Below, in pieces: positions 21,336-29,383 of a stretch of 64,000 bases of DNA (positions are counted from its first letter, which is position 1; the number at the start of each line of letters is the position of its first letter). The notes beneath the pieces were generated by a model. The model was not told the DNA's origin and searched no databases. It saw only the letters and a program-made list of their open reading frames with translations. The position numbers were made by a program, and so were the translations under genes. The stretch comes from Streptomyces sp. SUK 48 (GTDB lineage Bacteria > Actinomycetota > Actinomycetes > Streptomycetales > Streptomycetaceae), in NCBI RefSeq assembly GCF_009650765.1, contig NZ_CP045740.1, positions 5,308,001 to 5,372,000 of the forward strand, written 5' to 3'.

Positions 21336-22183
21336 GCACGCTCACCGAGGTGGCCTCCGGTTACCGCACCCGCTCCACCCTGCCCCTGCGCGTGGAGCTG
21401 GTCCGCCAGCTCACGCGGCGCCGCACCCTGGTGATGGGCGCGCTGCTCGCCGTACTGCCGTTCGTGCTGGTGATCGCCTTCGCCGTCGGCCACCCCTCGG
21501 GGCGGGACGGCCAGGTCACCCTGATGGACACGGCCACCGCGTCCGGGGCCAACTTCGCCGCGGTGAACCTGTTCGTCTCGGCCGGCTTCCTGCTGGTCGT
21601 GCCGGTCGCCCTGTTCTGCGGGGACACCGTGGCCGCGGAGGCCAACTGGTCCTCGCTGCGGTATCTGCTGGCCGCGCCCGTGCCCAGGGCCCGGCTGCTG
21701 TGGTCCAAGCTGGTCGTGGCGCTCGGGCTGAGCCTCGCCGCGATGGTGCTGCTGCCGCTCGTCGCCCTCGCCGTCGGCACCGCCGCCTACGGCTGGGGGC
21801 CGCTCCGGATACCCACCGGCGGCGAGCTGGACCCCGGCACGGCCGTACAGCGGCTCGTGGTGGCGGTGGCGTACATCTTCGTGTCCCAACTGGTGACCGC
21901 GGGGCTCGCGTTCTGGCTGTCGACCAGGACGGACGCCCCGCTCGGCGCGGTCGGCGGCGCGGTCGGGCTGACCATCGTCGGCAATGTCCTGGACGCCGTC
22001 ACCGCGCTGGGCCACTGGCGCGACTTCCTGCCCGCGCACTGGCAGTTCGCCTGGGCCGACGCCGTGCAGCCGCACGCCGAGTGGTCCGGGATGATCCAGG
22101 GCGCCGCGCTCTCGGTCACCTGCGCCCTCGTGCTGTTCGCGCTGGCCTTCCGGGGCTTCGCCCGCAAGGACATCGTCTCCTAG
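21332..22183 (+). CDS. ABC-2 type transporter permease
   Basis: A 283-residue membrane protein with six predicted helices (for example LLAVLPFVLVIAFAVG and ALSVTCALVLFALAFRGFA) and the ABC-2 pattern seen in drug or lantibiotic immunity exporters. ATGA overlap with the hydrolase-ATPase gene shows they form one exporter, probably an ATPase dimer with a permease dimer. Nothing in the sequence identifies the cargo. Confidence 0.88.
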   Translation: MSTLTEVASGYRTRSTLPLRVELVRQLTRRRTLVMGALLAVLPFVLVIAFAVGHPSGRDGQVTLMDTATASGANFAAVNLFVSAGFLLVVPVALFCGDTVAAEANWSSLRYLLAAPVPRARLLWSKLVVALGLSLAAMVLLPLVALAVGTAAYGWGPLRIPTGGELDPGTAVQRLVVAVAYIFVSQLVTAGLAFWLSTRTDAPLGAVGGAVGLTIVGNVLDAVTALGHWRDFLPAHWQFAWADAVQPHAEWSGMIQGAALSVTCALVLFALAFRGFARKDIVS

Positions 22184-22237
22184 CCCGTTCTCCGGCCCTG
22201 CGGCGCCCGGGCCCGCCGAGGTGCCGGACACAGCGGA

Positions 22238-22271
22238 ACGGCGGGCCACCGGGGAACCGGTGACCCGCCGT
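22238..22271 (-). terminator. Terminator hairpin of first rodlin gene
   Basis: ACGGCGGGCCACCGG (22238-22252) pairs with CCGGTGACCCGCCGT (22257-22271), with one G-T pair, 17 bp past the rodlin stop. An almost identical hairpin follows the next rodlin gene (22871-22905), so hairpin and gene were duplicated together. Confidence 0.7.
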
Positions 22272-22287
22272 CGCGGGGCTTCGTCCG

Positions 22288-22695
22288 TCAGCTGCCGACG
22301 GCGCCGTTGCCCGACAGGGCGGAGATGTCGTCCAGGATGTGCGAGAGCGGCTCGTCGCCCTTGGCCTGCGTGGAGTTCTCCGTGCACTGCTGGGTCTGCG
22401 GCGAGGACAGGATCGGGATGTCCTGGACACCGACGTTGACCAGGGCGACCAGCGACTGGGCGTCGATCTTCGCCGGCAGGCCGATGCAGGGCTTGTTGAG
22501 CGAGCCTTCGACCAGCGAGAGCTGCGGGCTCATGTTGCCGGCGGTGGCCGAGTTGCCGAAGGACGACGTGGCGCCGTTGCCGCTGAGCGACGTGGTGCCG
22601 TGGTCGTTGCCGATGGCGAGGGCCTGGGGAGCCGCAGCACCGGCGAGACCGGCGACGGAGGCGGCAACGGCCGCGGTTGCCCACAGCTTCTTCAT
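22288..22695 (-). CDS. rdl: Rodlin
   Basis: A 135-residue secreted rodlin. Rodlins form, with chaplins, the rodlet layer on aerial hyphae and spores. A signal peptide ([13 protein letters not shown] to about residue 27, ALA cleavage) precedes the mature [20 protein letters not shown]. Two conserved cysteines (NKPCIGLP and QQCTENS) and the end [16 protein letters not shown] are family features. The ATG at 22695 has GAAAGGGAACGA upstream. The C-terminal half is nearly identical to the next rodlin. Confidence 0.92.
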   Translation of the reverse strand: MKKLWATAAVAASVAGLAGAAAPQALAIGNDHGTTSLSGNGATSSFGNSATAGNMSPQLSLVEGSLNKPCIGLPAKIDAQSLVALVNVGVQDIPILSSPQTQQCTENSTQAKGDEPLSHILDDISALSGNGAVGS

Positions 22696-22826
22696 GTTCG
22701 TTCCCTTTCGAAAGGCGGACTCCGGGGAGGAGCTGCGTGACCGTCAACTGGCTCGGTGCGGCCGTGGTTGCGGCGTTTGCCCCGTTCGGAGCAGCGTGGT
22801 CGGATGAATGGATGAACGTCCCCCCA

Positions 22827-22856
22827 TCGAACCGGCTCGAACCGGCTCGAACCGGC
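22827..22856. repeat. Three tandem copies of TCGAACCGGC
   Basis: TCGAACCGGC occurs three times in direct succession (22827, 22837, 22847) between two leftward rodlin genes. It lies about 15 bp beyond the duplicated terminator and may mark a duplication junction or a regulatory site for the 22695 promoter. Confidence 0.7.
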
Positions 22857-22870
22857 GCCGGGACGACGAA

Positions 22871-22905
22871 ACGGCGGGCCACCGGGGGAACCGGTGGCCC
22901 GCCGT
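22871..22905 (-). terminator. Terminator hairpin of second rodlin gene
   Basis: Perfect 15-bp arms ACGGCGGGCCACCGG (22871-22885) and CCGGTGGCCCGCCGT (22891-22905), 16 bp past the second rodlin stop. Near-copy of the hairpin at 22238. Confidence 0.75.
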
Positions 22906-22921
22906 CGCGGGGCTTCGTCCG

Positions 22922-23332
22922 TCAGCTGCCCGCGGCACCGTTGCCCGACAGGGCGGAGATGTCGTCCAGGATGTGCGACAGGGCCTCGTCGCCCTTGGCC
23001 TGCGTGGAGTTCTCCGTGCACTGCTGGGTCTGCGGCGAGGACAGGATCGGGATGTCCTGCACGCCGACGTTGACCAGGCCCACCAGCGACTGGAGGTCCG
23101 CCTTCGCGGGCAGACCGATGCAGGGCTTGTTGAACGAGCCCTGGATGAGCGCCATCTGCGGGCTCATGTTGCCGTAGGTGGCCGAGTTGCCGTACGTCTG
23201 CGCGGCGCCGTTGCCGCTGTAGGACGTCGTACCGGTGTCATTGCCGATGGCCAGGGCCGGGGCCGCGGCGGCGGCGGAGGCACCGACGACGGCGGAGGCG
23301 ACCGCGGCGGTGGCCAGAACCTTCTTGATCAC
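22922..23332 (-). CDS. rdl: Rodlin
   Basis: A 136-residue secreted rodlin starting at GTG 23332 (reading [13 protein letters not shown]), with AAGGGAA 8 nt upstream. The signal peptide ends near APALA and the mature protein begins [15 protein letters not shown]. Both cysteines are kept. Its last 50 or so residues differ from the 22288 rodlin at only a few positions (for example GDEA against GDEP), and the shared similarity continues into the 3' flank, which points to a recent tandem duplication or gene conversion. It is divergent from the third rodlin across 247 bp. Confidence 0.92.
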   Translation of the reverse strand: MIKKVLATAAVASAVVGASAAAAAPALAIGNDTGTTSYSGNGAAQTYGNSATYGNMSPQMALIQGSFNKPCIGLPAKADLQSLVGLVNVGVQDIPILSSPQTQQCTENSTQAKGDEALSHILDDISALSGNGAAGS

Positions 23333-23579
23333 TTGCTGTTCCCTTCTGAAGACACCCCGTCCACCGGAGCGATCTGGTTCAACGGTTCCGCACCCGCACG
23401 GGTTGCCCTCGTTCACTCCAATGGCCCACATAAAGCCGAGAGTCCGCGATCGGCCGGCGAATGTCCCGGATACCTCCGGACGATCCGATCGGGTGACGTC
23501 CCGCAACCAAACGGCGGCGACCCGGTTGATGCCAGGGCAGGAACATGCGTCTTGGCGAAAGCCGGGAAAGGAATGCGAA

Positions 23580-23990
23580 ATGCTGAAGAAGGCAATGGCC
23601 GCGGCGGCGGTCGCCGCGTCTTTCATTGGTGTGTCTGCGGCGGCGGCCCCCCAGGCGCTTGCCATCGGCAACGACACGGGCACCACGTCGGCCAGTGGCA
23701 ACGGCGCCCATGAGTCGTACGGGAACGCGGTGACCCGCGGCAACCTGAGCCCGCAGGCCACCCTGGTGGGCGGCTCGCTCAACGACCTGTGCGTCGGTCT
23801 GCCGGTGAAGGCGGACGTCCAGTCGGTGCTCGCCCTGGTCAACGTCGGTGTCCAGGACATCCCCGTGCTGTCGTCGCAGCAGATCCAGCAGTGCGCCGAG
23901 AACTCCACGCAGGCCAAGGACGACGAGCCGCTCTCGCACATCGCGGACGACATCTCCGTCCTGGCGGGCAACGGCGCCGTCGGCAGCTGA
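23580..23990 (+). CDS. rdl: Rodlin
   Basis: A 136-residue secreted rodlin ([20 protein letters not shown] cleavage near residue 28; mature [15 protein letters not shown]). The cysteines (DLCVGLP, QQCAENS) and the [15 protein letters not shown] end are in place, but it differs more from the other two, so it is probably the older paralogue. A leftward rodlin faces it, as rdlA and rdlB do in S. coelicolor. GGGAAAGGAA lies about 8 nt upstream of the ATG. Confidence 0.92.
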   Translation: MLKKAMAAAAVAASFIGVSAAAAPQALAIGNDTGTTSASGNGAHESYGNAVTRGNLSPQATLVGGSLNDLCVGLPVKADVQSVLALVNVGVQDIPVLSSQQIQQCAENSTQAKDDEPLSHIADDISVLAGNGAVGS

Positions 23991-24011
23991 ACAGGTCTCA
24001 CCCCGAGTGCC

Positions 24012-24057
24012 GTCCGGGCGCCGCACCGATTTTCCGGTGCGGCGCCCGGACGTTTTT
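24012..24057 (+). terminator. Terminator of the rightward rodlin gene
   Basis: Perfect 17-bp stem GTCCGGGCGCCGCACCG (24012-24028) and CGGTGCGGCGCCCGGAC (24035-24051), loop ATTTTC, then G and five T. Strong intrinsic terminator 21 nt past the stop. Confidence 0.95.
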
Positions 24058-24274
24058 GTCGGTCTTCCCGAAGAAGCACCTATCCGTTAATCGTCCAAGG
24101 TGTCAATTCTATGGGGGCGTTCGAGTGAATTAGGGGGCTGGGGACGTTCCAGGGTTTCTCGGGCTGTCTATGCCTCGTTTTACAACCTGCCGGTCATGGT
24201 GCGAGCCGTTCAAGGCTGTGCTCGCTCGGTTTCGACCGCTCATAGGGGCATGACCGTCAGAGAAGGGAAATTCC

Positions 24275-24502
24275 ATGAAGAAGAGCGCTGCAGTCGTCGC
24301 CGGTGCCCTCCTGGCGCTGGGCGGGGCCGCCCCCGCCTTCGCCGACGCCGGGGCCGGTGCCGTCGCCGCCAACTCCCCTGGCGTGCTGTCCGGCAACGTG
24401 ATCCAGATCCCTGTGCACGTCCCGATCAACCTGTGCGGCGACTCCGTCGACGTCATCGGTCTGCTGAACCCCGCGTTCGGCAACACCTGCGCCAACGGCT
24501 GA
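24275..24502 (+). CDS. chp: Short chaplin
   Basis: A 75-residue chaplin: signal peptide MKKSAAVVAGALLALGG ending near AFA-DAG, then a single amyloid-forming chaplin domain (NSPGVLSGNVIQIPVHVPIN, then CGDSVDVIGLLNPAFGN, C). The two cysteines form the family disulphide. Short chaplins coat aerial hyphae and make them hydrophobic. AGAAGGGAA lies 9 nt before the ATG. Confidence 0.95.
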   Translation: MKKSAAVVAGALLALGGAAPAFADAGAGAVAANSPGVLSGNVIQIPVHVPINLCGDSVDVIGLLNPAFGNTCANG

Positions 24503-24633
24503 CGTTCGGTACCCACCGCACGCCAGCCGGCCGGCTGCGTTCAGGCCGGCCTCGGACCGTCGATCCATAGATCTTTTGGCCCGGGGCCGGCCTTCCCACA
24601 TCTTCGAGCAGTTCGAGTAGGAAGACTACGAGA

Positions 24634-25365
24634 TTGCGACAGACCCTCAGCAAGGGCATGGTCGTGGCCGCAGCTGCCGCGACCGGCGTGCTTTCGTTGT
24701 ACGGCACGGCCGCGCTCGCCGACTCCAACGCGCAGTCAGTGGCCCAGGGTTCACCGGGTGTGCTGTCCGGCAACAGCATCCAGGTCCCGGTGCACGTGCC
24801 GGTCAATGTCTGCGGCAACTCCGTGGACGTGGCCGCGCTGCTGAACCCCGCGTTCGGCAACTCCTGTGCCAATGTCGGCCATTCGGCCACCCATCACCCC
24901 ACCGGTTACGGCAACGACTCGTACGGCCACGACGAGCCGACCCCGGCCTCCTACGGCAAGCCGGACCCGACGCCGACCCCCACGTCGTACGGCCACGACG
25001 AGCCCACGCCGCCGTCGTACGGCAGCCCGGAGCCGACGCCGACTCCCACGTCCTACGGGAGCGACGAGCCGACCCCGACCTCCTACGGCAGCGACGAGCC
25101 GACGCCGACCCCGACCTCCTACGGGAGCGACGAGCCGACGCCGACCCCCACGTCGTACGGCAGCGACGAGCCGACGCCGACCCCGACCTCCTACGGCAGT
25201 GACGAGCCGACCCCGCCCGGTTCGTACGGCCACGACGAGCCGCCCACCCTGCCGCACACCGGCGGCAACGCCCAGGCCATGATCGCGACGTCGGCCGCCA
25301 GCGCCGCGCTGATCATGGCAGGTGCGGTGCTGTACCGCCGCGGCCGGGCGACCGCCCGTCGGTGA
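24634..25365 (+). CDS. chp: Long, cell-wall-anchored chaplin with one chaplin domain and a repeat stalk
   Basis: A 243-residue protein. The TTG start at 24634 (MRQTLSKGMVVAAAA) gives a proper basic n-region for the signal peptide; ATG at 24658 would lose it. Residues about 36-85 are one chaplin domain (GSPGVLSGNSIQVPVHVPVN ... CGNSVDVAALLNPAFGNSC). A stalk of SYGSDEPTPTPT-type repeats fills about 95-205. The end has LPHTG, a hydrophobic helix and RRRGRATARR, a sortase signal for linkage to peptidoglycan. Long chaplins of S. coelicolor (ChpA-C) have two chaplin domains, so a single domain is unusual. Confidence 0.9.
   Translation: MRQTLSKGMVVAAAAATGVLSLYGTAALADSNAQSVAQGSPGVLSGNSIQVPVHVPVNVCGNSVDVAALLNPAFGNSCANVGHSATHHPTGYGNDSYGHDEPTPASYGKPDPTPTPTSYGHDEPTPPSYGSPEPTPTPTSYGSDEPTPTSYGSDEPTPTPTSYGSDEPTPTPTSYGSDEPTPTPTSYGSDEPTPPGSYGHDEPPTLPHTGGNAQAMIATSAASAALIMAGAVLYRRGRATARR
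24916..25249 (+). repeat. Coding tandem repeat (SYGxDEPTPTPT stalk)
   Basis: Imperfect 24-36 bp units encoding TSYGSDEPTPTP, SYGHDEPTPP and related segments, about ten copies. Near-identical nucleotides between neighbouring units (for example GACGAGCCGACGCCGACC) predict length variation among strains. Confidence 0.85.
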
Positions 25366-25410
25366 CCCGCCGGGTGCCGGACCCCGAGCGTCCGGCACCC
25401 GCCGCCCAGG

Positions 25411-25439
25411 ACCCCCGCGCACCCGCGTGCGGGGGTTTT
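25411..25439 (+). terminator. Terminator after long chaplin gene
   Basis: CCCCCGC (25412-25418) pairs with GCGGGGG (25429-25435), followed by TTTT. It separates the long chaplin gene from the short one at 25582. Confidence 0.75.
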
Positions 25440-25581
25440 CGGCATGGGCGGCCGGCCTCCTTCCGGGCGGCTCCCGTCGCACATCACTCCTTTGGCGGCA
25501 CAACCCGGGGGAGCGGGACGCGTTGACACAACGCCGGGCATCCGCCCGGATGTTTGTGTCTATTCCAAGGAGCACCTCTCC

Positions 25582-25821
25582 ATGTCGCGTATCGCGAAGG
25601 GTCTGGTCCTGACCTCCGCCGCCGTCGCGGCCGTCGCCGGCGCCGCCGGTGCCGCCGCCGCCTCCTCGGGCGCGGACGGCGTTGCCGCCAACTCGCCCGG
25701 TGTCATCTCCGGCAATGTCATTCAGGTCCCGGTCCACATCCCGGTCAACGTCTGCGGTGACAGCATCGACGTCATCGGTCTGCTGAACCCGGCGTTCGGC
25801 AACACCTGCGTCAACGGCTGA
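25582..25821 (+). CDS. chp: Short chaplin
   Basis: A 79-residue chaplin with signal peptide MSRIAKGLVLTSAAVAAVAG and one chaplin domain (NSPGVISGNVIQVPVHIPVN; CGDSIDVIGLLNPAFGNTC). AAGGAGC is 10 nt upstream of the ATG. Its domain is close to that of the 30335 chaplin on the other strand. Surface hydrophobin-like role as for the other chaplins. Confidence 0.95.
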   Translation: MSRIAKGLVLTSAAVAAVAGAAGAAAASSGADGVAANSPGVISGNVIQVPVHIPVNVCGDSIDVIGLLNPAFGNTCVNG

Positions 25822-26026
25822 CGTCCGGGGCGCACACCCCTTCGACCGGCCGTCCACCCCGCGCATCCGTCGCGGTGGTGGGCGGCCGGTTCTCATGTCC
25901 GCCCCTCCCCCGGACGGGGCAGCGGCGGGCCCGGACGGGGCACCTGGCGCAGCGAGCGGTTGCGGGGCGGGTGGGGCGAACTGACGGTGGGCTCAGGCCC
26001 CGGAAGCCCAGCCGAAAGGAACCCGC

Positions 26027-26779
26027 ATGCGTGCTCTGCCCGTACGGCGCCTCGCGTCCACCGTCCTGAGCGCCGCCGTCATCGCCGCGATCACCGGCCC
26101 GGTCGCCGTCGCCGTCGACGCGGCGCGCGGCCATGGCGAGGCCCCCGCCTCCCAGGCCGCCCTGCCCGGTGCCGCGAAACTCCTCGCTCAGGTCAGAGCC
26201 CTCGACCACGCCGGCGCCCTGCCCAAGCCGGTCGTCCAACTGCTCGACCGCTCACTGACGAAGGGCCGGCTGTCCGCGGCGGAGGCCGAGCGACTCGGCG
26301 ACGCGGCGAAGCAGGCCGTTGTACGGGCGATGGCGCAGGGGAGGCCCGGCGGGGCGCAGGCTCCGGGCGAGCCGACGGCCGCCGCCGCTCCGGCCCAGGC
26401 GGCCACCCCGGCCGCAGCGGCCAACCCCGCCACTCCCGCCGCTCCTTCGGCGCCCGCGGCCGTCCCCTCGGGGTCCGAGTCCCAGTCGGCGGCGCCCCAG
26501 CCGGCCGCCTCGCCCGCCGCGCCGCTCGACCCGGCCCCGCAGGGGATGGCCCGCAGCGTGCCCGTCGCCCGTGACCTCGTCGGCGATGTCCTCGCCGCGG
26601 TGGACGCCCTGGTGAACGCGGCCGTCTCCGACGTCGACCAGGTGGTCGCCACCGGCAACGCCCTGGTCGACAAGCTCCTCTCCGCCCTCGGCATCGGCGT
26701 GCCGACCCCGACCCCCACGCCGACGACGCTCCCCAGCGTGCCCGCCCTGCCGAGCACCCCGGCGCCCGCGGCCGGCTGA
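26027..26779 (+). CDS. Secreted Ala/Pro-rich protein, unknown function
   Basis: A 250-residue protein with a signal peptide (about residues 1-30, LASTVLSAAVIAAITGPVAV). A helical segment follows (LLAQVRALDHAGALPKPVVQ ... GRLSAAEAERLGDAAKQAV), then a long Ala/Pro-rich linker, a second helical region (RDLVGDVLAAVDALVNAAVS) and a Pro/Thr tail. GAAAGGAA precedes the ATG at a good distance. I recognise no domain. Its place between chaplin and small secreted genes suggests an aerial-surface or wall role; this is inference. Confidence 0.75.
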   Translation: MRALPVRRLASTVLSAAVIAAITGPVAVAVDAARGHGEAPASQAALPGAAKLLAQVRALDHAGALPKPVVQLLDRSLTKGRLSAAEAERLGDAAKQAVVRAMAQGRPGGAQAPGEPTAAAAPAQAATPAAAANPATPAAPSAPAAVPSGSESQSAAPQPAASPAAPLDPAPQGMARSVPVARDLVGDVLAAVDALVNAAVSDVDQVVATGNALVDKLLSALGIGVPTPTPTPTTLPSVPALPSTPAPAAG

Positions 26780-26927
26780 CCCCGGTGCGGCCCCGGGGCC
26801 CGGCCCCGGGGCCCGCCCGGATCGTGTTCCCTTCCGGCCGAGGCATGTTCATATGTCTTCTCGGCCACGGGGTTTCCGCCCCGCCCCGGCGCTCGTTGGA
26901 CACGTCGTTGCCGAAGAAAGGAACACG

Positions 26928-27218
26928 ATGAAGTCCCTGAAGGCTGCCGCCGTCCTGGCCGGTTCCGTTGCCCTCGCCGGCGTCGCCGCGCCCGCGTTCG
27001 CCTACAACGCCTCCGACCTGACGCCCTCCAGCCTCAACGGCGCCGTCGACCAGCTCGCCAAGGGTGACTACACCCTGCGGGACCTGATGCCGCTCCAGCA
27101 CCAGTCGAACGCCCTCGACACCGAGGACAAGGACTCCGTGCTGCACACGGTCAAGGGCGCCACCACCGCGCTGAACCAGCACAACCCGCTGCTCGGCGGC
27201 CTGCCTCTACAGGGCTGA
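26928..27218 (+). CDS. Small secreted protein, unknown function
   Basis: A 96-residue protein with a clear signal peptide (MKSLKAAAVLAGSVALAG, AFA cleavage near residue 25) and a short mature part (YNASDLTPSSLNGAVDQLAK and onward) that has no cysteine. AAGAAAGGAA precedes the ATG. It is followed by a perfect terminator hairpin. It is chaplin-like in size and context but has no chaplin domain. No function assigned. Confidence 0.8.
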   Translation: MKSLKAAAVLAGSVALAGVAAPAFAYNASDLTPSSLNGAVDQLAKGDYTLRDLMPLQHQSNALDTEDKDSVLHTVKGATTALNQHNPLLGGLPLQG

Positions 27219-27234
27219 CACCCCCCGCGCACCC

Positions 27235-27266
27235 GGGGCCGGTACCGCATCCGCGGTACCGGCCCC
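27235..27266 (+). terminator. Terminator after small secreted protein gene
   Basis: Perfect 14-bp arms GGGGCCGGTACCGC (27235-27248) and GCGGTACCGGCCCC (27253-27266), loop ATCC, 16 nt past the stop. No T-run; a short CCCTTTC follows. Confidence 0.8.
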
Positions 27267-27374
27267 GCCCCTTTCGCGGCCGCTTCCCTCGTTCGTGTGG
27301 AGCCCCCCGGTCCACTGGTCCGGACGGGTGAGAAGCCGCCGGGCCGCCCCCGGGCGCGTCGGTATGGTCGCGCG

Positions 27375-27866
27375 GTGACCTCAACCCCCACGGAACTGCG
27401 CCCCGCCGACCTCGGCACGCTGGTCGTGCTGCCCTGGAGCGGCGCGGCCCCCGACGGCACCGACATGCCCTACCTGCTGGCCTACTCCCTGGGGGACGCC
27501 GCGGGCGGCCCCCAGGTCACCGCGGCCGCGGTCGAGCAGCTGCTGGTGAGCAACGGACTGCCGGTCGGCGGCGACCTGGTCGACGGCACCTACCGGCCCA
27601 GCCTCCCCATCACCCTGCTGGTGGAGGCCGGGCAGGCCGTCGTACGGATGCCGCGGCTGATCGCGCAGGCCCCCGCACCGCCCGAGTGGCTCGCCGCCGT
27701 CCGGGCCCGCGGGTTCGCCTACCTGGTGTTCACCACCCGCGCCTGGCCCGAGGGCGCGCCCGGCAGGGTCGTACAGCCGGACGTGCTGGCCGCGTTCGCC
27801 GGCGCCCCGGAGACCCTGCACGCCGCCGCGCATGTCGTGCTCCCGGCCACCAGCCTGCGTGGCTGA
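27375..27866 (+). CDS. DUF5949-like protein
   Basis: A 163-residue soluble protein starting at GTG 27375 (reading MTSTPTELRPADLG). The pattern (GTLVVLPWSGAAPDGTDMPY, LPITLLVEAGQAVVRMP, YLVFTTRAWPEG) is familiar to me as a Streptomyces-restricted DUF5949 family. No catalytic motif is seen and no function is known. It stands alone between two secreted-protein genes. Confidence 0.7.
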   Translation: MTSTPTELRPADLGTLVVLPWSGAAPDGTDMPYLLAYSLGDAAGGPQVTAAAVEQLLVSNGLPVGGDLVDGTYRPSLPITLLVEAGQAVVRMPRLIAQAPAPPEWLAAVRARGFAYLVFTTRAWPEGAPGRVVQPDVLAAFAGAPETLHAAAHVVLPATSLRG

Positions 27867-27924
27867 CGGCGTGGACGAGGGCAGAGGCCCCGGCATACGG
27901 CGACGCGGGCAAGGGGCCGTACGC

Positions 27925-28008
27925 GGTGTGACCGGCAGGTGGGTGTGACCGGCCGGTGGTGTGGCCGGTCGGTCGTGTGACCGGCCGGTCGGCGGGACCG
28001 GTGGGGCT
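27925..28008. repeat. Degenerate GTGACCGGC-type repeats
   Basis: The phrase GTGTGACCGGC(C)GGT recurs about four times with small changes (27926, 27943, 27961, 27974), followed by GGCGGGACCGGTGGGG. It lies in a 309-bp gap upstream of the secreted-protein gene at 28176 and may be a protein-binding array or simple slippage. Nothing else was seen in the gap. Confidence 0.45.
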
Positions 28009-28175
28009 GGTGGCGAGTGCGGCCGGCCCACCGCACGCCAGGACGACCAGCTGACGATCAGCCGACTATTACGGCAGCCGGGGGAATTGCCGCGCCGCCC
28101 CGTTCTCCGTCCCGGCGAAGCCCGTTACGCGATACGGACGCCGAACTCCCGCATCCGGAAAGGGCCGTACCCGCG

Positions 28176-28679
28176 ATGAAACCGACCACCCGAGGAACCC
28201 TCGCCGCCGCGCTGACCGGTGTCGCGGCAGCCGTGAGCGCGACCGCCCCCGCCGCCGCGGCCGGCGCGATCCCCGTGCCCGTACCGCTCCAGGGTGTCTC
28301 CCACTCGCTCGGCACACGGATGCCCGAGGCCACCCTGGAGCTGCCGGTGCCGACCCCGGGCGCGCCCGACGGGCCGCGCTATGTCACCGGCCGGCTGCTG
28401 CCCCAGCCGATCCTGCCGCGGCTGCCGATCGGCGCGACGCTGCCCGGCGCCGATCTGCGGGCGCCGCTGCCGCATCCGCTCGGCGACCGGCTCGGCCTCG
28501 ACGCCCCCGCCGCCGCCCTGCACACCGCCGGACCCGGTCTGAACCTGGGCGCCCCCCTGACCGCGCCCGACCCGCACCTGTTCGGCCTGCCCGCCCCCCG
28601 GCTCCCCGAGGCCGGCCTGCTCGCCCCGGCCCTGCGCACCGTGGCCGGCGGCGACCTGGGCGTGAGCCCGGCCAGGTAA
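28176..28679 (+). CDS. Secreted Pro/Leu-rich protein, unknown function
   Basis: A 167-residue protein with a signal peptide (MKPTTRGTLAAALTGVAAAV, AAA-AGA cleavage near 30). The mature part is rich in Pro, Leu and Gly (PVPVPLQGVSHSLGTRMPE; RLLPQPILPRLPIGATLP) and has no cysteine. The ATG at 28176 follows GGAAAGG at 14 nt, which is rather far. It resembles Streptomyces secreted proteins of unknown role found near chaplin loci. Confidence 0.65.
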   Translation: MKPTTRGTLAAALTGVAAAVSATAPAAAAGAIPVPVPLQGVSHSLGTRMPEATLELPVPTPGAPDGPRYVTGRLLPQPILPRLPIGATLPGADLRAPLPHPLGDRLGLDAPAAALHTAGPGLNLGAPLTAPDPHLFGLPAPRLPEAGLLAPALRTVAGGDLGVSPAR

Positions 28680-28783
28680 CCCGCAGGGCTCCCTCACCAG
28701 CGCCGTTCGGCCGTACGCCGGTGACCCGGCCCCTCCTTGTCCGTTAGCGGGTACGACATCTGTTCCCGGACGAGGAGAGTGCG

Positions 28784-29383
28784 ATGGTCGACGGCGACGA
28801 CGCAGCTGCGGCGGCCGCAACAGAGCAGGTCAGAGCGGATACGACGGCCGGGCTTGGGCGCAGGCGGGTGACGCGGGGGCTGCTGTCCTGCGTCGCCGCC
28901 CTCGCCCTCGCGCCGGTCGTCGCCGCCGCCCGGCCGGTGCCCCCGGTGGCCGGCGGTGACTCCTTCGACGAGACGTACCGGGGCCGGCGCATCCAGGGCG
29001 TCCGGCTGCCGAGCGCCGGACGCAGCACGTCCGACGACGCCTGGCGGATCACCGTCGACGGCCGTCCGCTGCATCTGATGCGGCGGGCCGACGGCACCTG
29101 GCTGAGCATGGTCGACCACTACACGTCGTACCGCACGCCCCTGGAGGCGGCGCGGGCCGCGGTGGACGAACTCGGCCCCGGCCAGCGGCTGAACGACATG
29201 GCCCCGGGCCCGCTGGACGGCACGCTGCCCGACGGCGTCAAGGACATGATGGACCGCATGGGCGTGACCATGGACATGAGCGGCATGGACATGGGCGGCA
29301 CCGGCGTGGGCGGCGCGGACACGAGCGGTATGGACATGGGTGCGGGCACGGCGACGGGGGGCCGGTATGGCGTACGTGCGTAA
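28784..29383 (+). CDS. melC1: Tyrosinase cofactor (MelC1 family) with Met-rich tail
   Basis: A 199-residue MelC1-like copper chaperone that loads and helps export the tyrosinase encoded next. A twin-arginine-type leader is seen (LGRRRVTRGLLSCVAALALA). The family segment FDETYRGRRIQG, DGRPLHLMRRADGTWLSMVD and HYTSYRTPLEAARAAVDEL follows. It is longer than usual MelC1 (about 120-150 residues) because of a Met-rich tail (MMDRMGVTMDMSGMDMGG) that could bind Cu(I). GAGGAGAG precedes the ATG. It overlaps melC2 by 17 nt. Confidence 0.9.
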   Translation: MVDGDDAAAAAATEQVRADTTAGLGRRRVTRGLLSCVAALALAPVVAAARPVPPVAGGDSFDETYRGRRIQGVRLPSAGRSTSDDAWRITVDGRPLHLMRRADGTWLSMVDHYTSYRTPLEAARAAVDELGPGQRLNDMAPGPLDGTLPDGVKDMMDRMGVTMDMSGMDMGGTGVGGADTSGMDMGAGTATGGRYGVRA

